This document shows, one piece after another, positions 11,700 through 23,600 of a DNA stretch of 64,000 nucleotides. This DNA is from Sphaerolaimus hirsutus (lineage: Eukaryota > Nematoda > Chromadorea > Monhysterida > Sphaerolaimidae), in the NCBI GenBank assembly GCA_964036195.1, contig OZ038452.1, positions 7,248,704 to 7,312,703 of the forward strand. The letters are read 5' to 3'. Position numbers and translations under genes: made by a program. Under the pieces are notes generated by a model that was given only the letters and a program-made list of their open reading frames with translations, ran no database searches and was not told where the DNA came from. How positions within the stretch are numbered: the stretch's first letter is position 1; the number at the start of each line of letters is the position of its first letter.

Positions 11700-14600
11700 T
11701 TATTCAACCATCGGCATCTCAGCGTCCCTGTCGGCATTAGCGATATCTGAAAAGTAGGGGTAAAATAAACTTGAGTATTGCAAAAATTGTAATATTTGAA
11801 TAAAACAACAACTTAAGTATAGCCTATTGACACCGCTATTTACTGTAAAATCTAACATATATAATAGAAAAATTCTCATCACACAACATCGCCTCCACTA
11901 TGGGTGAATTCAACGCAACAATTTATCAAAATATGATAAAATTTTATATATCCACGCCAGTAGCGCAGTATTCACAGACTAAAATTTCTACTGCTTAAAG
12001 CCTGGTTGGCTTGTTCATCGACATCAGCATCGCTTTTTTTAGCTCACCGCAGAGTTTCAGTAGATTTTCGAAATTCGAGTGGCGGGAAAGGAGCATAGCT
12101 GCCGGTCTTCGGGTGGCTTTTTCCGCTGTCTGGTAAATATGTAAAAATCGATGTGAAAATATATTGATAAATATATACAATATTAAGCTAACAATAGGCA
12201 TAAGCGTTGGCAAAAGGTGTAACTCGAAAAAAATGTAATTTTTTTTTGTTATTTTAGTGAAATATGGGTCAAAACCTTTACGGCACAAGGGGCGAAAACC
12301 TGTCCATGTCTAGTAATAATGCAGAAAACTTGATTTTTTGGACAAAGCATTGCCGCAGCTAGAATTCAAACGGGACTGAGTTTTCGGGATCGGGATCGGA
12401 ATTGGCTTTTTGTGATTTCGGGATCGGGATTTGGGTTTCGGGATCGGGATTGTTTTTTGAGATTTCGGGATTGGGATTAGGATTGGTGTCTCGGTATCAG
12501 GACCGGGATTGGGATTTTTCAGGATAGGGATTGAGATTTTTGAATAAGTTCTCATATTGCAGAATTTTCTCTAATTTACCGCAAAAATGGGTCTAAAAAC
12601 ATGCACGAATGCCAGAAAACTGTCATAAATTGGGCATTGGAGGTTGCGGGTCACTCCTCAGTCCTCAGTACAAAAATGTTATTGAAAAAAGTTGGCAAAT
12701 TTTCCAGTTGATTTTTGGAAAAAGTTATTAGTGGAAAAGGTAAAAATTGAAAAATGATCTTTCGCACTGTGAAATGTACATGGTCGGGCTGAAAAGTCCC
12801 CGGGCAGTGCTCGCCATTCGCGCTAGGGGTAAGCTACGGTTGTAAAATTTTAACACGTTAATATATCAGGTGTTTTGAGTTTTCACCCAAAATTTCACCC
12901 CTCTAGCTCCACCCACTGCGGAACTATGGTGGTTACAATTTCGGTCATTTTGTACTGATGTACAAATGGTGCTCTAGCTCAACGCTGATTTAAGTTGTGA
13001 TCGTGAAACTTTGGCTAGTGTAAGCCACCAGTGTTGGCAATGTGCTGATAGTATTCAACACTTTCATCAACATCATTGCTATTAAGGTCAAATAATTATG
13101 CAGATCAGGGTGATGTGCAAGAAACGTGGGAACTGTGATGGATGTTTTTGGTGATCATCTGAGATCATGTTGTATTGCAGTGATTTTAATGTTGTTTTGA
13201 AATGTGCAGTAAATTATTATGTCAATTAAATTTCATTTGTGTTTCATTACTAATATGTAGTGGACACATTACCTGTGTTCAACATCAGTGTGCATGAAAA
13301 ACGCCTCCTGTATTAACCTGTGTTGACCAACCGTAGAGGCAGAATGATGAATTTGGTAGTGAGAGTAGTGGCAGTAATGGCAATATGGACTAGGCTTATG
13401 ATATCATAGCTAATGTTGGTTAGTGCTGGCACATTGCCAACACTGGTGGCTTACACTAGCCAAAGTTTCATGATCACAACTTAAAGCAGCGTTGAGCTAG
13501 AGCACCATTTGTACATCAGTACAAAATGACCGAAATTGTAACCCCCACAGTTCCGCAGTGGGTGGAGCTAGAGGGGCGAAATTTTGGGTGAAAACTCAAA
13601 ACACCTGATATATTAACGTGGTCAAATTTTATAACCGTAGCTTACCCCTAGCGCGAATGGCGAGCACTGCCCGGGGACTTTTCAGCCCGACCATGTAAAT
13701 TGAAACCACTAGAGCGCATTTTACGCCACTACTCTGGCATCTAAGTGTGTTTTTAGATCTTTCTGAGAAAAAAAATAGAAAAACCCTGAAACGTCAAAAA
13801 CACATAACAGGCGAGCGCACCCGATAAGCCTTACAATCCCCATCAGGATACTCTTCCACATTCATATACACATCACTCAATTCTCCACCGCAACGGGCAG
13901 AACTTCCATCATCGGAGAAATTGGCACTTCCATCGGACAAAATGGGACGATCATTGTTGGCAGGATCGGGAGCCCCGACAATTACCATGTTGATTTTCGG
14001 TCGAGATTTAGCCTACAATGTACTTTTTTAGGTATTTTGATTTTCAAACAGTTACACCTAAAATAACACTGTCAACAACGATCAACAGAAAAGTGAGCAC
14101 ACCAGTAGTTTCTTCATTTTCCTATAGTGCAACAGTGGATGATGCACCGACATGTGAATGTCCAGCAGCAAAGGATCATTTTCCGCATGGTCACAAAAAT
14201 GACACATTTGTCCAGATTTATCTGAAACAAGTTGTATGGGTATTGGTATGAACAAACATAGGTATTTTATCAGACATCGGTATTTAACAGCCAGTAACGT
14301 TGGAACCCTAACTTTGCCGAATGATAAGTTGAAACTGAAAAGTGAAAATTGACCATAACCGCGATTCTATAGCGGATACTCATACAGGTTCCAGCTATAA
14401 GCGTTTTTAGAATCATTTTTTTGGAATTATTTTTAGAATGCATTTATACTGCGACCATGCTTTTTATAGGTTTTTACTCATTTTTATTAACAAAAGCCAT
14501 CTACACTATAATTTTAATATTTATCATATACTCAAGAAATGCGTAGGGCAAAAGCATCCAATGGCAAACCAAACATACTTCAAAACGAAAACTACACCCA

Positions 14601-14839
14601 AAAACTGAAAACATTACACAAACAAACCCGCCGGCAATTTTGGCACCATTCCAAGATCTGAATCGGCTGCCACCCGACCGCATTTCCGCTCCAAATTGAA
14701 CTTCATTTTATCCAGGCGTTCAAACAACTGATCGCGCCTCGAATCGAACGGATTTACGAACGAAGAGGGCTGTTGGCACTCTGCCAAATTTTGTGCCATT
14801 GATTTGCCAGTAAAATCGTTGGACACTCGAAGACTTTCC
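11700..14839 (-). CDS. Unrecognised minus-strand gene, four candidate exons
   Basis: Candidate exons read right to left: 14839-14628, 14012 (or ATG 13988)-13821, 12129-12048 and 11746-11700 (stop TAA at 11702-11700). The last three chain in phase with the splice signals CGG|GTGCGC, CCAG|ACAGC, GCG|GTGAGC and TTTCAG|ATATC, giving a C-terminus ending DRDAEMPMVE. The first exon contains NPFDSRRDQLFERLDKMKF and looks coding. It joins the second only through a weaker donor (TTT|GTGTAA near 14620), so that link is uncertain. The protein is polar and acidic/basic with no membrane span, and I do not recognise it. A mariner-like element lies in the intron between the second and third exons, together with a GGGATC fragment. 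There may be further 5' exons, and the right-hand exon could belong to another gene. Confidence 0.5.
12360..12560. mobile_element. Truncated GGGATC-array hAT-like element
   Basis: Starts AATTCAAACGGGACTGAG and continues as GGGATCGGGAT variants. The conserved core GAATGCCAGAAAACTGTCATAAA follows at about 12608, but no second end is present. Confidence 0.6.
12779..13695. mobile_element. Mariner-like non-autonomous element with ~280-bp inverted repeats
   Basis: A 917-bp element bounded by TA on both sides. Ends CATGGTCGGGCTGAAAAGTC and GACTTTTCAGCCCGACCATG extend into inverted repeats of roughly 280 bp (12779-13060 and 13420-13695). The GGTCGGGCTGAAAAGTCCC start resembles known mariner-family ends (family knowledge, from memory). 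The centre is non-coding. A second copy is at 36120-38097. Confidence 0.85.
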
Positions 14840-15688
14840 CTATGTTTTTAAGGAAATTGAATGATGATGCAACATGGAATTTAACATGGAAGTTCTTAAA
14901 AATTTTCATGCTACAACATGGAACATAAGCAAGCTCTCGAAATTTTGACACCTGAAGAGCCCTTCCCGGAAAAAGTGATTTCGAAATCAATTAATTTTTC
15001 AGTCGTTTTGCCGCGCTTCCGCAATCTCAAACATCCAGCTGACGGAGATACTCGGTATGACAAGTTGGCAGCTGGCCAAACATTTCGAAATCGCTATTAA
15101 CATCAATAAAATGTGCTAAAAATGGCAAAAAATTGGTCTGAGTAATAAAGATATGAAGATATACACATGAAAAAGCTATTTTGATGGTGAAAATTGACGA
15201 AATAAAGCCAATTTGAGTGATTTTGAGCAAAAATAGGAGAAAAAGCGCTTAAAGTACACTACGCAACCGAAGCCTTGGACGTCGGCCAACGTTTATACAA
15301 TGACCCCATGGATACCAGCCTGATAAATTTTTGGATACATATTGAATAGAGTTAGTTATAATCAAAATATTGATTATTCGCGTTAAATTTGTTGTTTTTT
15401 GCGAAAATAATTTTTGAAATTTAAAACACTGTATAGATCAATTTGTTGCGATATCTATTTATTGGAAGTTGTAGAAACCGATCTTATCATCGGAAGCTAT
15501 AAAATAGGACAGAGATACTCGTGAACTTGGCAGCTAGCCACAATTTTTGAAAGCGCTATAAATAAAAGTGGAATAGGTATATAATGATGTATATAAACAA
15601 TAATAGCGATTATGAAGGTGAAAATGGCAAAATGGAGCATATTATAGCGATTTTGAGTGAACATTTGGGAAAATTGGTACATGTATAC
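14840..15688. other. Stretch without a supported gene; degenerate repeats
   Basis: Contains two degenerate copies of a repeat with GGCAGCTGGCCAAACATTTCG (15068) and GGCAGCTAGCCACAATTTTTG (15529). A relative occurs near 45860. Nothing convincing codes for protein. Confidence 0.4.
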
Positions 15689-16781
15689 CAGAGTTGCGAA
15701 AGCATATTTACGCTTACCCGAAATACCCGGGTAAATGGGTATTTATACTTACGCTTACGCTTACGCTTTCGTAAAATACCCTTACGCTTTGTTATGCTTT
15801 CCTGGCCAAATTACCCGGATACTAAAAGCATAAAAAAGCTTTCCACATGACCCAGTTTTACGCTTTTGAAAAAGTGTAAAACTACAAAAAAGAAAATGAA
15901 AAAATACAAAAAATAGAGACTGCGTGTGCACAGTATTGCACTGGAAATAGCGGCACATGTATAAATTGTGTCACAAAGGTGCCACACACGCTGGATGTCA
16001 ACTGTTTCGGTGTCAACTCAGTTTTAGTTCAATTTAGGTTGCAGGACGATTTTCTAGTGAATGTGTGGCAAAGTCTAAGAGGAATTTATATTGTCATGTG
16101 CTTTTGAACATAATTTCACAGCTGATAAACTAAAAACTGGGCCAACTGTTTTTCATAAATTTTGCGTTTATGGGCTGCGAACCCATGTTCAAATGCACAT
16201 GGCCATATAAATTTCTCTTCAACTTTGCCGCATGTGCACTTGAAAATTGTCCTGCGACCAGAATTGAACTAAAATCGAGTTGACACCAAAACAGTCGACA
16301 TCCAGCGTGTGTGGCACCAATATGAATGTCTGGTCAATATTGTGTCGTCGAGCAATACCGTGGCATTAAATTAGTGATTTTGGGACAGAAAATGGATTCC
16401 GACAACAATGTTGTTGACGTCAACAGCACGAAATCCGAGTTAGAATATGATATAAGTGTCACTGCCCATGATATGCTACAAGGGCAGACTGACTATATGG
16501 ACAACTGAAAAATGTCACCAAGATCTTGTTTTGAAAAGAATTAACTGAGCAAAAATCGACAGAATCTGTGATACATTTATCTAAATGTGAAAGCAAGAGT
16601 ATTTTACGATGCTCAATGCCAAGAGCACTCTCTCAAAAAAATTTACGCTGATGCTTTATTTTACGCTTTCCTAGGTATTTTAAAAATACCTTACGCTTAC
16701 AGTATCCATACTCAAAATTGGGAAAGTGTATTTACGCTTACGCTTACGCTTTCCAAAAATACTGGTATTTTAACAACTCTG
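15689..16781. mobile_element. hAT-like element, TTACGCTTACG array family
   Basis: Ends CAGAGTTGCGAAAGC ... TTTTAACAACTCTG, flanked by the exact 8-bp duplication ATGTATAC (15681-15688, 16782-16789). The sub-ends are arrays of CTTACG. The centre contains a separate foldback (15979-16318) with paired ends GGTGCCACACACGCTGGATG and its complement. No transposase frame. Confidence 0.88.
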
Positions 16782-17648
16782 ATGTATACTCGGATGACAT
16801 TATGGCGTTTGGAGTTACATTCCGCTGCCTTGATATTCAGAGTGGGCTTCTGTCAGAGATTTTGCATATTTACATATCAAGCTTGACGTGTTTGGTGCTG
16901 CACAAACTAGTTTACTAATGGTAAACTGAGAATTTGCTAAACTTATTTTGATCAAAATTTTGAAAACTCATAAACCAGCTTTGAATGCATTTTAGTTTAC
17001 TGTTGGAATGAGCTGACTGTTAACTAGTTGACGGAAATGAAAAACATACCCGATTGGGTTTTTAATTTCTGTCAACTACTCAATTTCCCAGATTGCGGTT
17101 AAGAGGTTTACATTGGGGCCCTGGACCAAATTCTCTTACCCAAGGCCAAACTGCGAAATTAAAAAATTTCTGCACAATATAACTCAGTGGAATCGACATT
17201 ACACCATATTTACATTTTTCACTCCATCATGACGTCATCACTTTTGTCGTTATCATCATCTGTCACCATCACGTCGTCTTCGTGACATCATCATCACGTC
17301 TTCCATAAGTTCTCGGCTGGCTGTCTGCCTGTCGAAGGCATAACTTCTATCTGTTTGTAGAGTATCGTGTCTGCCGAGTATACTATACGCAATTGTTAAC
17401 TTGGACGTAGGCCAAGTTCCCATACATGACCCTATCAAAATGGGAACAGGCCCATTTCTATAGATACCAAAAATTGTGTTTAGTCCTAAAAGTTAATGCG
17501 CTTCAGATACAGTATGTGGATTTTTCGATTTGATACACATTATTTGAAAAACCACCAAAAACTACAATATGTATAAGACAATACACAATCTCATCACTCG
17601 CTCCATATCCAAATCTCATCAAAATTAAAAAAAGAAAAATCCACAACC

Positions 17649-20600
17649 ATGGATGGGGACGTGTCGCCGTCGGGCAACATGCCCACCTGCCCTAAATCCA
17701 CAATGAAATTGGACATCCCTACAAATATAATAGGGTCAAGTCACACCCTAACTCAATTGTGTTTCAATAGAAACGATTTAAACAAGCAAAATTTTAATGT
17801 GGACCATTTTTTGCGTACGGCCCGCCGCTGCGGAGCGACAATCGAACAAATCCAAGCCGATTTACGATTGTATTTGAAGTTTATTCAGAATGCTATGGTG
17901 GAGCTGATAAACGAGGATTACGCGGATTTTGTCAATTTGTCCTCTAATTTGGTCAATCTGAGAAGGATTTTGGATAAATTGGGTGAGATTGGACGCATGC
18001 CAGTTTTGCTATTTAGGTTGCTTTTTCAAATTTCTGTGATACGTGGCTGCGCTTTTTTTTAGAAACAACAGGGATGTAATACCGAACGTTTTGAAATTTG
18101 CTGTTTGGACGTAACTCGCGTTTCTGTATAACAGTCAATTGTCACATTAAAAAAATGTTAAAAATATTGCCTGGTTTTGTCTGATCAAAGCTCGCAACTC
18201 CACTAGGGTTTTTTACCAAATATTTTTCATTTTTTCCCACAATTTTTGTGCCATTTTTTACTTGGAAAAGGAAATTTTAATTTATCACAATATAATTTGT
18301 TAAAAATGCAAATGCTCAAAATTGATTTCTCAAAAATTCTTTACCCAGAATCGCTCACAATCAACACTCTTCCACTCAACCATCATAAATAAATACAACA
18401 AACCCTCCCCCAGACTCCGATATTACCTCCATGGGCTCTGAACTAGACGAATACACCCTAGAAATTCGTGACGCGGCCGGTCAAATTGGGGAACATCTTT
18501 CCGCGGGGAGGGATGCTGCAGTCAGACGGGAGGCGCTCCATAGAAGAATGCGTTTGATAAAGATTTTGATTGAATTGAGGGGAGCTATTGTCTCCAGGTT
18601 TTTTTTCTTTTCTTTTTTTGAATGTCTTTGTTTTGGTTGGATCGTGTGGTTTTTGAGACGACTTTTTGAGAGTTGCAACAGTGACGAGAACGACGAATGA
18701 TTTGTTTAAAATGGTGCACTTCGTGTGCCGCCTAACTTGCTATCACGCCGTATGAGCTTTTTTAAATCTAGGAAAAAATCTTTTTACGGCAATTTTCATA
18801 TTGTACATTAATTTTCCTTATTTTACACCTAATTAGTGAATTTAAAAGCACATTGCGGAAAAGTTATGTTTCATCTGCCTAGGGTTGGCCGATGTTTTTT
18901 TAAAACGTTTTTTTAATAAAAAAACGTTTTTTTTTAAACATGATGTCTGAAATGTTTTTTTTATATAAAAAAACATCGGCCGAAATTTTGAGTACTAAGC
19001 ACTAGCCACTAGGTATTTTGCAAAATTTTTGCAAGCGCGCAATTTCACACACAAATTGACATTGGTGGTTGTTTTCATTGGTTTTGTGGCATTTTTAGTA
19101 TCAAAGCATCCATTTCTTTGAGCTACCATGGGTGAATAAGCTGTCATATGTTGCTGTAGTAGGGTTGGAAAAAAAACGTTTTTTTTTAACTCGATGTTTT
19201 TTTTTAAAAAAAAACGTTTTTTTTTAAATAAAAAACGTTTTTTTTAAATAAAAAACGTTTTTTTTTAAAAGCTCCCAGATATGACCTTGTGTCAACATAT
19301 ATATGTATATCAGACAGTGGCAATACTCTGTGATGTTATATATGACCATATAATGTCTGTGGAGCCATGGGATAGCATTATAAGTGGTGATTTGTGTCAA
19401 AAATATCCATTTTTCGTCGACATATTGTTCGTATATCGCCTTATAGTCGAATGTTCGTGACTTCAGGTAAAGTTGGGCACGGAATAGTGATCAAACAAGG
19501 TTATAAAACGAGGTTGTTACTTTGGGAGTGAAGTTACACACTGTGGAGGTACATGGAAGCACATTACCTCAATATTATATACTACAGCAACATATGACGG
19601 CTTATTAACCCATGGTAGCACATAGAAATGGATACTTTGATACTAAAAATGCCACAAAGCCAATTAAAACAACCACCAATGTCAATTTGTGTCTGAAATT
19701 GCGCGCTTGCGCGCAAAAATTTTCCAAAATACCTAGTGCTTAGTACTAAAAATTTCGGTCGATGTTTTTTTTTAAAAAAAAACATTTCGGACGTCGTGTT
19801 TTTTTAAAAAAAAAAAACGTTTTTTTTAAATAAAAAACGTTTAAAAAAAAACATCGGCCAACCCTATGCTGTAGTATATAATATTGAGGTAATGTGCTTC
19901 CATGTACCTCCACAGTGTGTAACTTCACTCCCAAAGTAACAACCTCCTTTTATAACGTGTTGTTTGATCACTATTCCGTTCCAAACTTGACCTGAATTCA
20001 CCGAACATTTGACTATAAGGCCGCCCCCCCGCCCCCCCCCCCTGGCTACGTCCTTGATACGAACATGTCGACAAAAAAATGGATATTTTTGACACAAATC
20101 ACCACTTATAATGCTATCCCATGGCAAAACAGCCATTATATTGTCATATTTAACATCACAGAGTATTGCCACTGTCTAATATAAATACCTATATATGTTT
20201 AGGGTTCAAACAGGATCCCAATCCCGATCCCGGATCCCGTGAAATTCCGGGATTAAGCAGTCCCGATCCCGATCCCGAAAATTTTCAAATCCCGATCCCG
20301 GAAAAATTAGAGGAAATTATCATAAGTGAAAAAATGACGTTTTTGCATGCAAAAATGTGAACGCAAACCTCCAGCGTTCATTTTAAGCCATATTTCTGGC
20401 ATCCAACAGTGTTTTGAGACCTTTATGAACAACTGTGAATGCCAGAAAATTGGCCAAATACTCTATCCCAAGACCCCGATCCCGAAAAAATGCCAATCCC
20501 GATCCCGATCCCGTTACCCCAATCTCGGCCAATCCCGATCCCGATCCCGATCCCGATCCCGAAATCTCAAAAAACCAATCCCGATCCCGATCCCGAAAAG

Positions 20601-23600
20601 TCAATCCCGTTTGAACCCTATATATGTTGACACTATGTCATATCTGGGAGCTTTTAAAAAAAACATCGAGTTAAAAAAACGTTTTTTGTCCAACCCTACA
20701 TCTGCCAAATTAACAGCTAATTAACAGCTAAGTTTTATCACGCTTTAAGAAGCTTCAGAGCATTTTTTGTTTGATTTCAGACAGGCCACTACTAGCAGTG
20801 GGGGTGATTTTCAGTGCATCACTGACCAGTTTATCGAATTGAATGCATTGAAAAAGCAGTTGATGAATTCTGATATCGACCTGGACAAGGTTTGTAAATG
20901 GTTTCATTAAAAAAATGTTTGGATTGGGCTAGGACGGTTAGGGTGTCAAAAAAATTTTTTTATGGAAAACGGAAAAAAATTTCAGTGACCGGAAAACGGA
21001 ACGGAAAACGGAAAAAAATTTGCACTTGGCGGAAAACGGAAACGGAAAAAAAATTTCAGTGGCCAGAAAACGGAAAAAGGGGCCGGAAAAACGGAAGCGG
21101 AAAAATGGAATTTGCATGGAAATGGAAAAATTTGCTGAAATTTTGCCAAAAAAAACGATAAAATTCGCTGAAATTTTGCTGGAAACGGAATTTTTTACAT
21201 AATTGACAATCTGCATGGCTGTTTACCAGTTTGGCTGGAACAGAAAACAGAAAGTTGAGCCAGAAAAGGGTAAAATGAGGCGGAAAGCAGAAAATTGAGG
21301 CGGAAAACGGAAAAAAGGCGGAAATACTGGAAATTGAGCCGGAAAACGGAAAAAAGGCGGAAAAACTGAAAATTGAACCGGAAAACGGAAAATGAGCCGG
21401 AAAAACGGAAACGGAAAAAAGGTGGCCGGAAAACGGAACGGAAAACGGAAAAAAAATTTCAGCGGCCGGAAAACGGAACGGAAAACGGAAAAAATTTGCC
21501 TGCGGAAAACGGAAACGGAAAACGGAAATTTGACACCCTAGACGGTTTCATCAATTGTCGATACTTGATGTGCCAAAATCATAGATAGCCGATGCGGCGG
21601 CAGATCATTATTTAGACTTTTCACTTTCACATACAGACTTAAATGTCGATATTGTATGTTCGATAGTTCAACGTTTTTGATGTCGATATGGAAGCCCTAA
21701 ATATTCGTTATGATTGTAAATACTATATCGATATATCGTCACAATTCTATTTGTACAAACTTTAACGACCTTACAAATTGACTTTTCACCCACTTATCCG
21801 CGCAGGAAACTCAGTCAAAAGTTGCACAGTCACTTTTACAATGTTCCGAGGAATTCCACCAACTTCTCAGCACATCCGCCATTTCAGCGATCAGAAATAT
21901 GGACCCTGAAAAATTCGAAATAATTTTGACGGCCTATGAAGCTTGTGGACGGCTGGATTCACTCGTTGCATTGTTTATTGCCGAATTTTTGGAACCTGCT
22001 TTGAATGTTTGTTCACAGATATTTTTGTTTGGTTCTTTATTTCAGCTATATAATTTGGGCGCACACACGCCAAATGGCAATTGGTTCCGATGCCAATTCG
22101 AAGATTGCTGACGAGTAACAATACGCGTTATTCTATACACGTACTCCGTGCCTGCCTTGTATACATTGCACATACCGTGATTGAACGTTGGTGGGCTCGT
22201 CAGCAACCTTTGAATTGGGATCGGAACCAGTTGACGGTCGTTGTCAACTAGTGTGTGTAGGGTCTTTGTGGCATTGTTTACGAATATCGTAATACGGGAA
22301 AAATTTCCACCTTGCCTTTATGTGAATGCATCACTCAATTTTTGCTTGTAATCAGCTTGTCGCTATTGGTATAATGTATCGACCATTTGTTCTGCCGGTT
22401 GCCGTAATAAGATAATGTTGCATTGTGAAAGTTTATTGGGGACCTCTGTTTTACATTCACCCTCAAAATCTCCACAGGAATCGTGCTACAGCCGGTGGCC
22501 AACGCACGTGAACAAACCGTCTCAACTAGCAGAGCATTTAGCTGAACTTTTGCGCCAATGTACGGCCCTACGCACTAAATATATGGATGGACTATGCAAA
22601 ACCGTAGCTACGCAAAATGTGTCTAGTTTGGTCCGGCGGTCCGTTTTGACTTGTCTTCTGAATTCACTGGTCGATGGTGGAATTTTTGCCAGGATTTTAT
22701 TGCCTGTGGAAGCTGATGCCTTTGCAAGTGCCGTGGCTTCGTTGACTAGGTTTTGTGGTCGGTTTGGGTTAATTTGAGGGTGATTTTTGATATTTTTAGC
22801 ATTTGCTGGTGGGCGAGCTTTTATCGCCTGGTCGTTGTTCAAACTCATGTCATTTATTTTTCAATTTTGATTGTCTAGTATTGAACATTGAGTGTTTCAC
22901 AGTGCGTAGAAACGCTCATGAATATATTTGCGTAGTAGATGAGTTTCATAAATAACTAATTGCGATGAAACATAACTGTAAGTGTGCCTCTATCTGTGTC
23001 AAATCAGGAAGTAATCTTTTTCAGCTATACGCGGCGGACAGCACACTTAGTATGAAAACATACCATAACCCATCTGTATAATGGACCAATATTTTTACAG
23101 TTTTTTCATCAAAATATTTTGTTTTTTATAATGAAATAATTACTTACGAAATTTATCACAAAATTTTATTCATAAATTAATGGTAGGTTTTCATACTAGG
23201 TGTGCTATCCGCCGAGTATAATCATGCTCCAACGCTGGTTCAAAATGATTTTGCAAACCTTTATCTGCGTGTGCAATGCAAATGTACCAGTTATCGTACA
23301 AACTAACAGAAGTCGTTTTTCAGCTGAGTGGAAGAAACATTGTGGTGACGACGTTTCCATGCTGCATATGGTGCAATCTCGCTTCAATTTCACTGTCTAC
23401 GTGAGATTACGAACACAGAACATAAAGTATGTCCATTAATTCTGTCCTATGCATTTTCATTTTCATGTATTTTTTTCATTTAATCAGGCGATTTGCGGAC
23501 GGTGTTTTGCCACCTTCAAATGCTAAAAATTTGAATCTGCTGCTACATTCCAGTGAGGAACATAAGTGCACGTTGAAAGTTCACCAATGTGTCCAAGATC

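Larger units (their letters stand above)
18880..20698. mobile_element. hAT-like TTTAAAACG element hosting two further insertions
   Basis: In COG2 intron 2. Ends TAGGGTTGGCCGATG and GTCCAACCCTA, with the exact 8-bp duplication CATCTGCC (18872-18879, 20699-20706). Removing the nested elements at 19160-19866 and 20200-20620 leaves about 690 bp, collinear with the 653-bp copy at 8762-9414. Confidence 0.93.

Noticed and set aside
17256-17438. Minus-strand frame rich in Met/Arg near 17.3 kb
   Set aside because: It derives from ATCATCATCACGTC simple repeats and a degenerate dispersed repeat (GGACGTAGGCCAAG) also seen at 15270.
20347-20724. 125-codon frame with proline/serine/arginine repeats
   Set aside because: It is a translation of GGGATC arrays within a transposon with a perfect target duplication.
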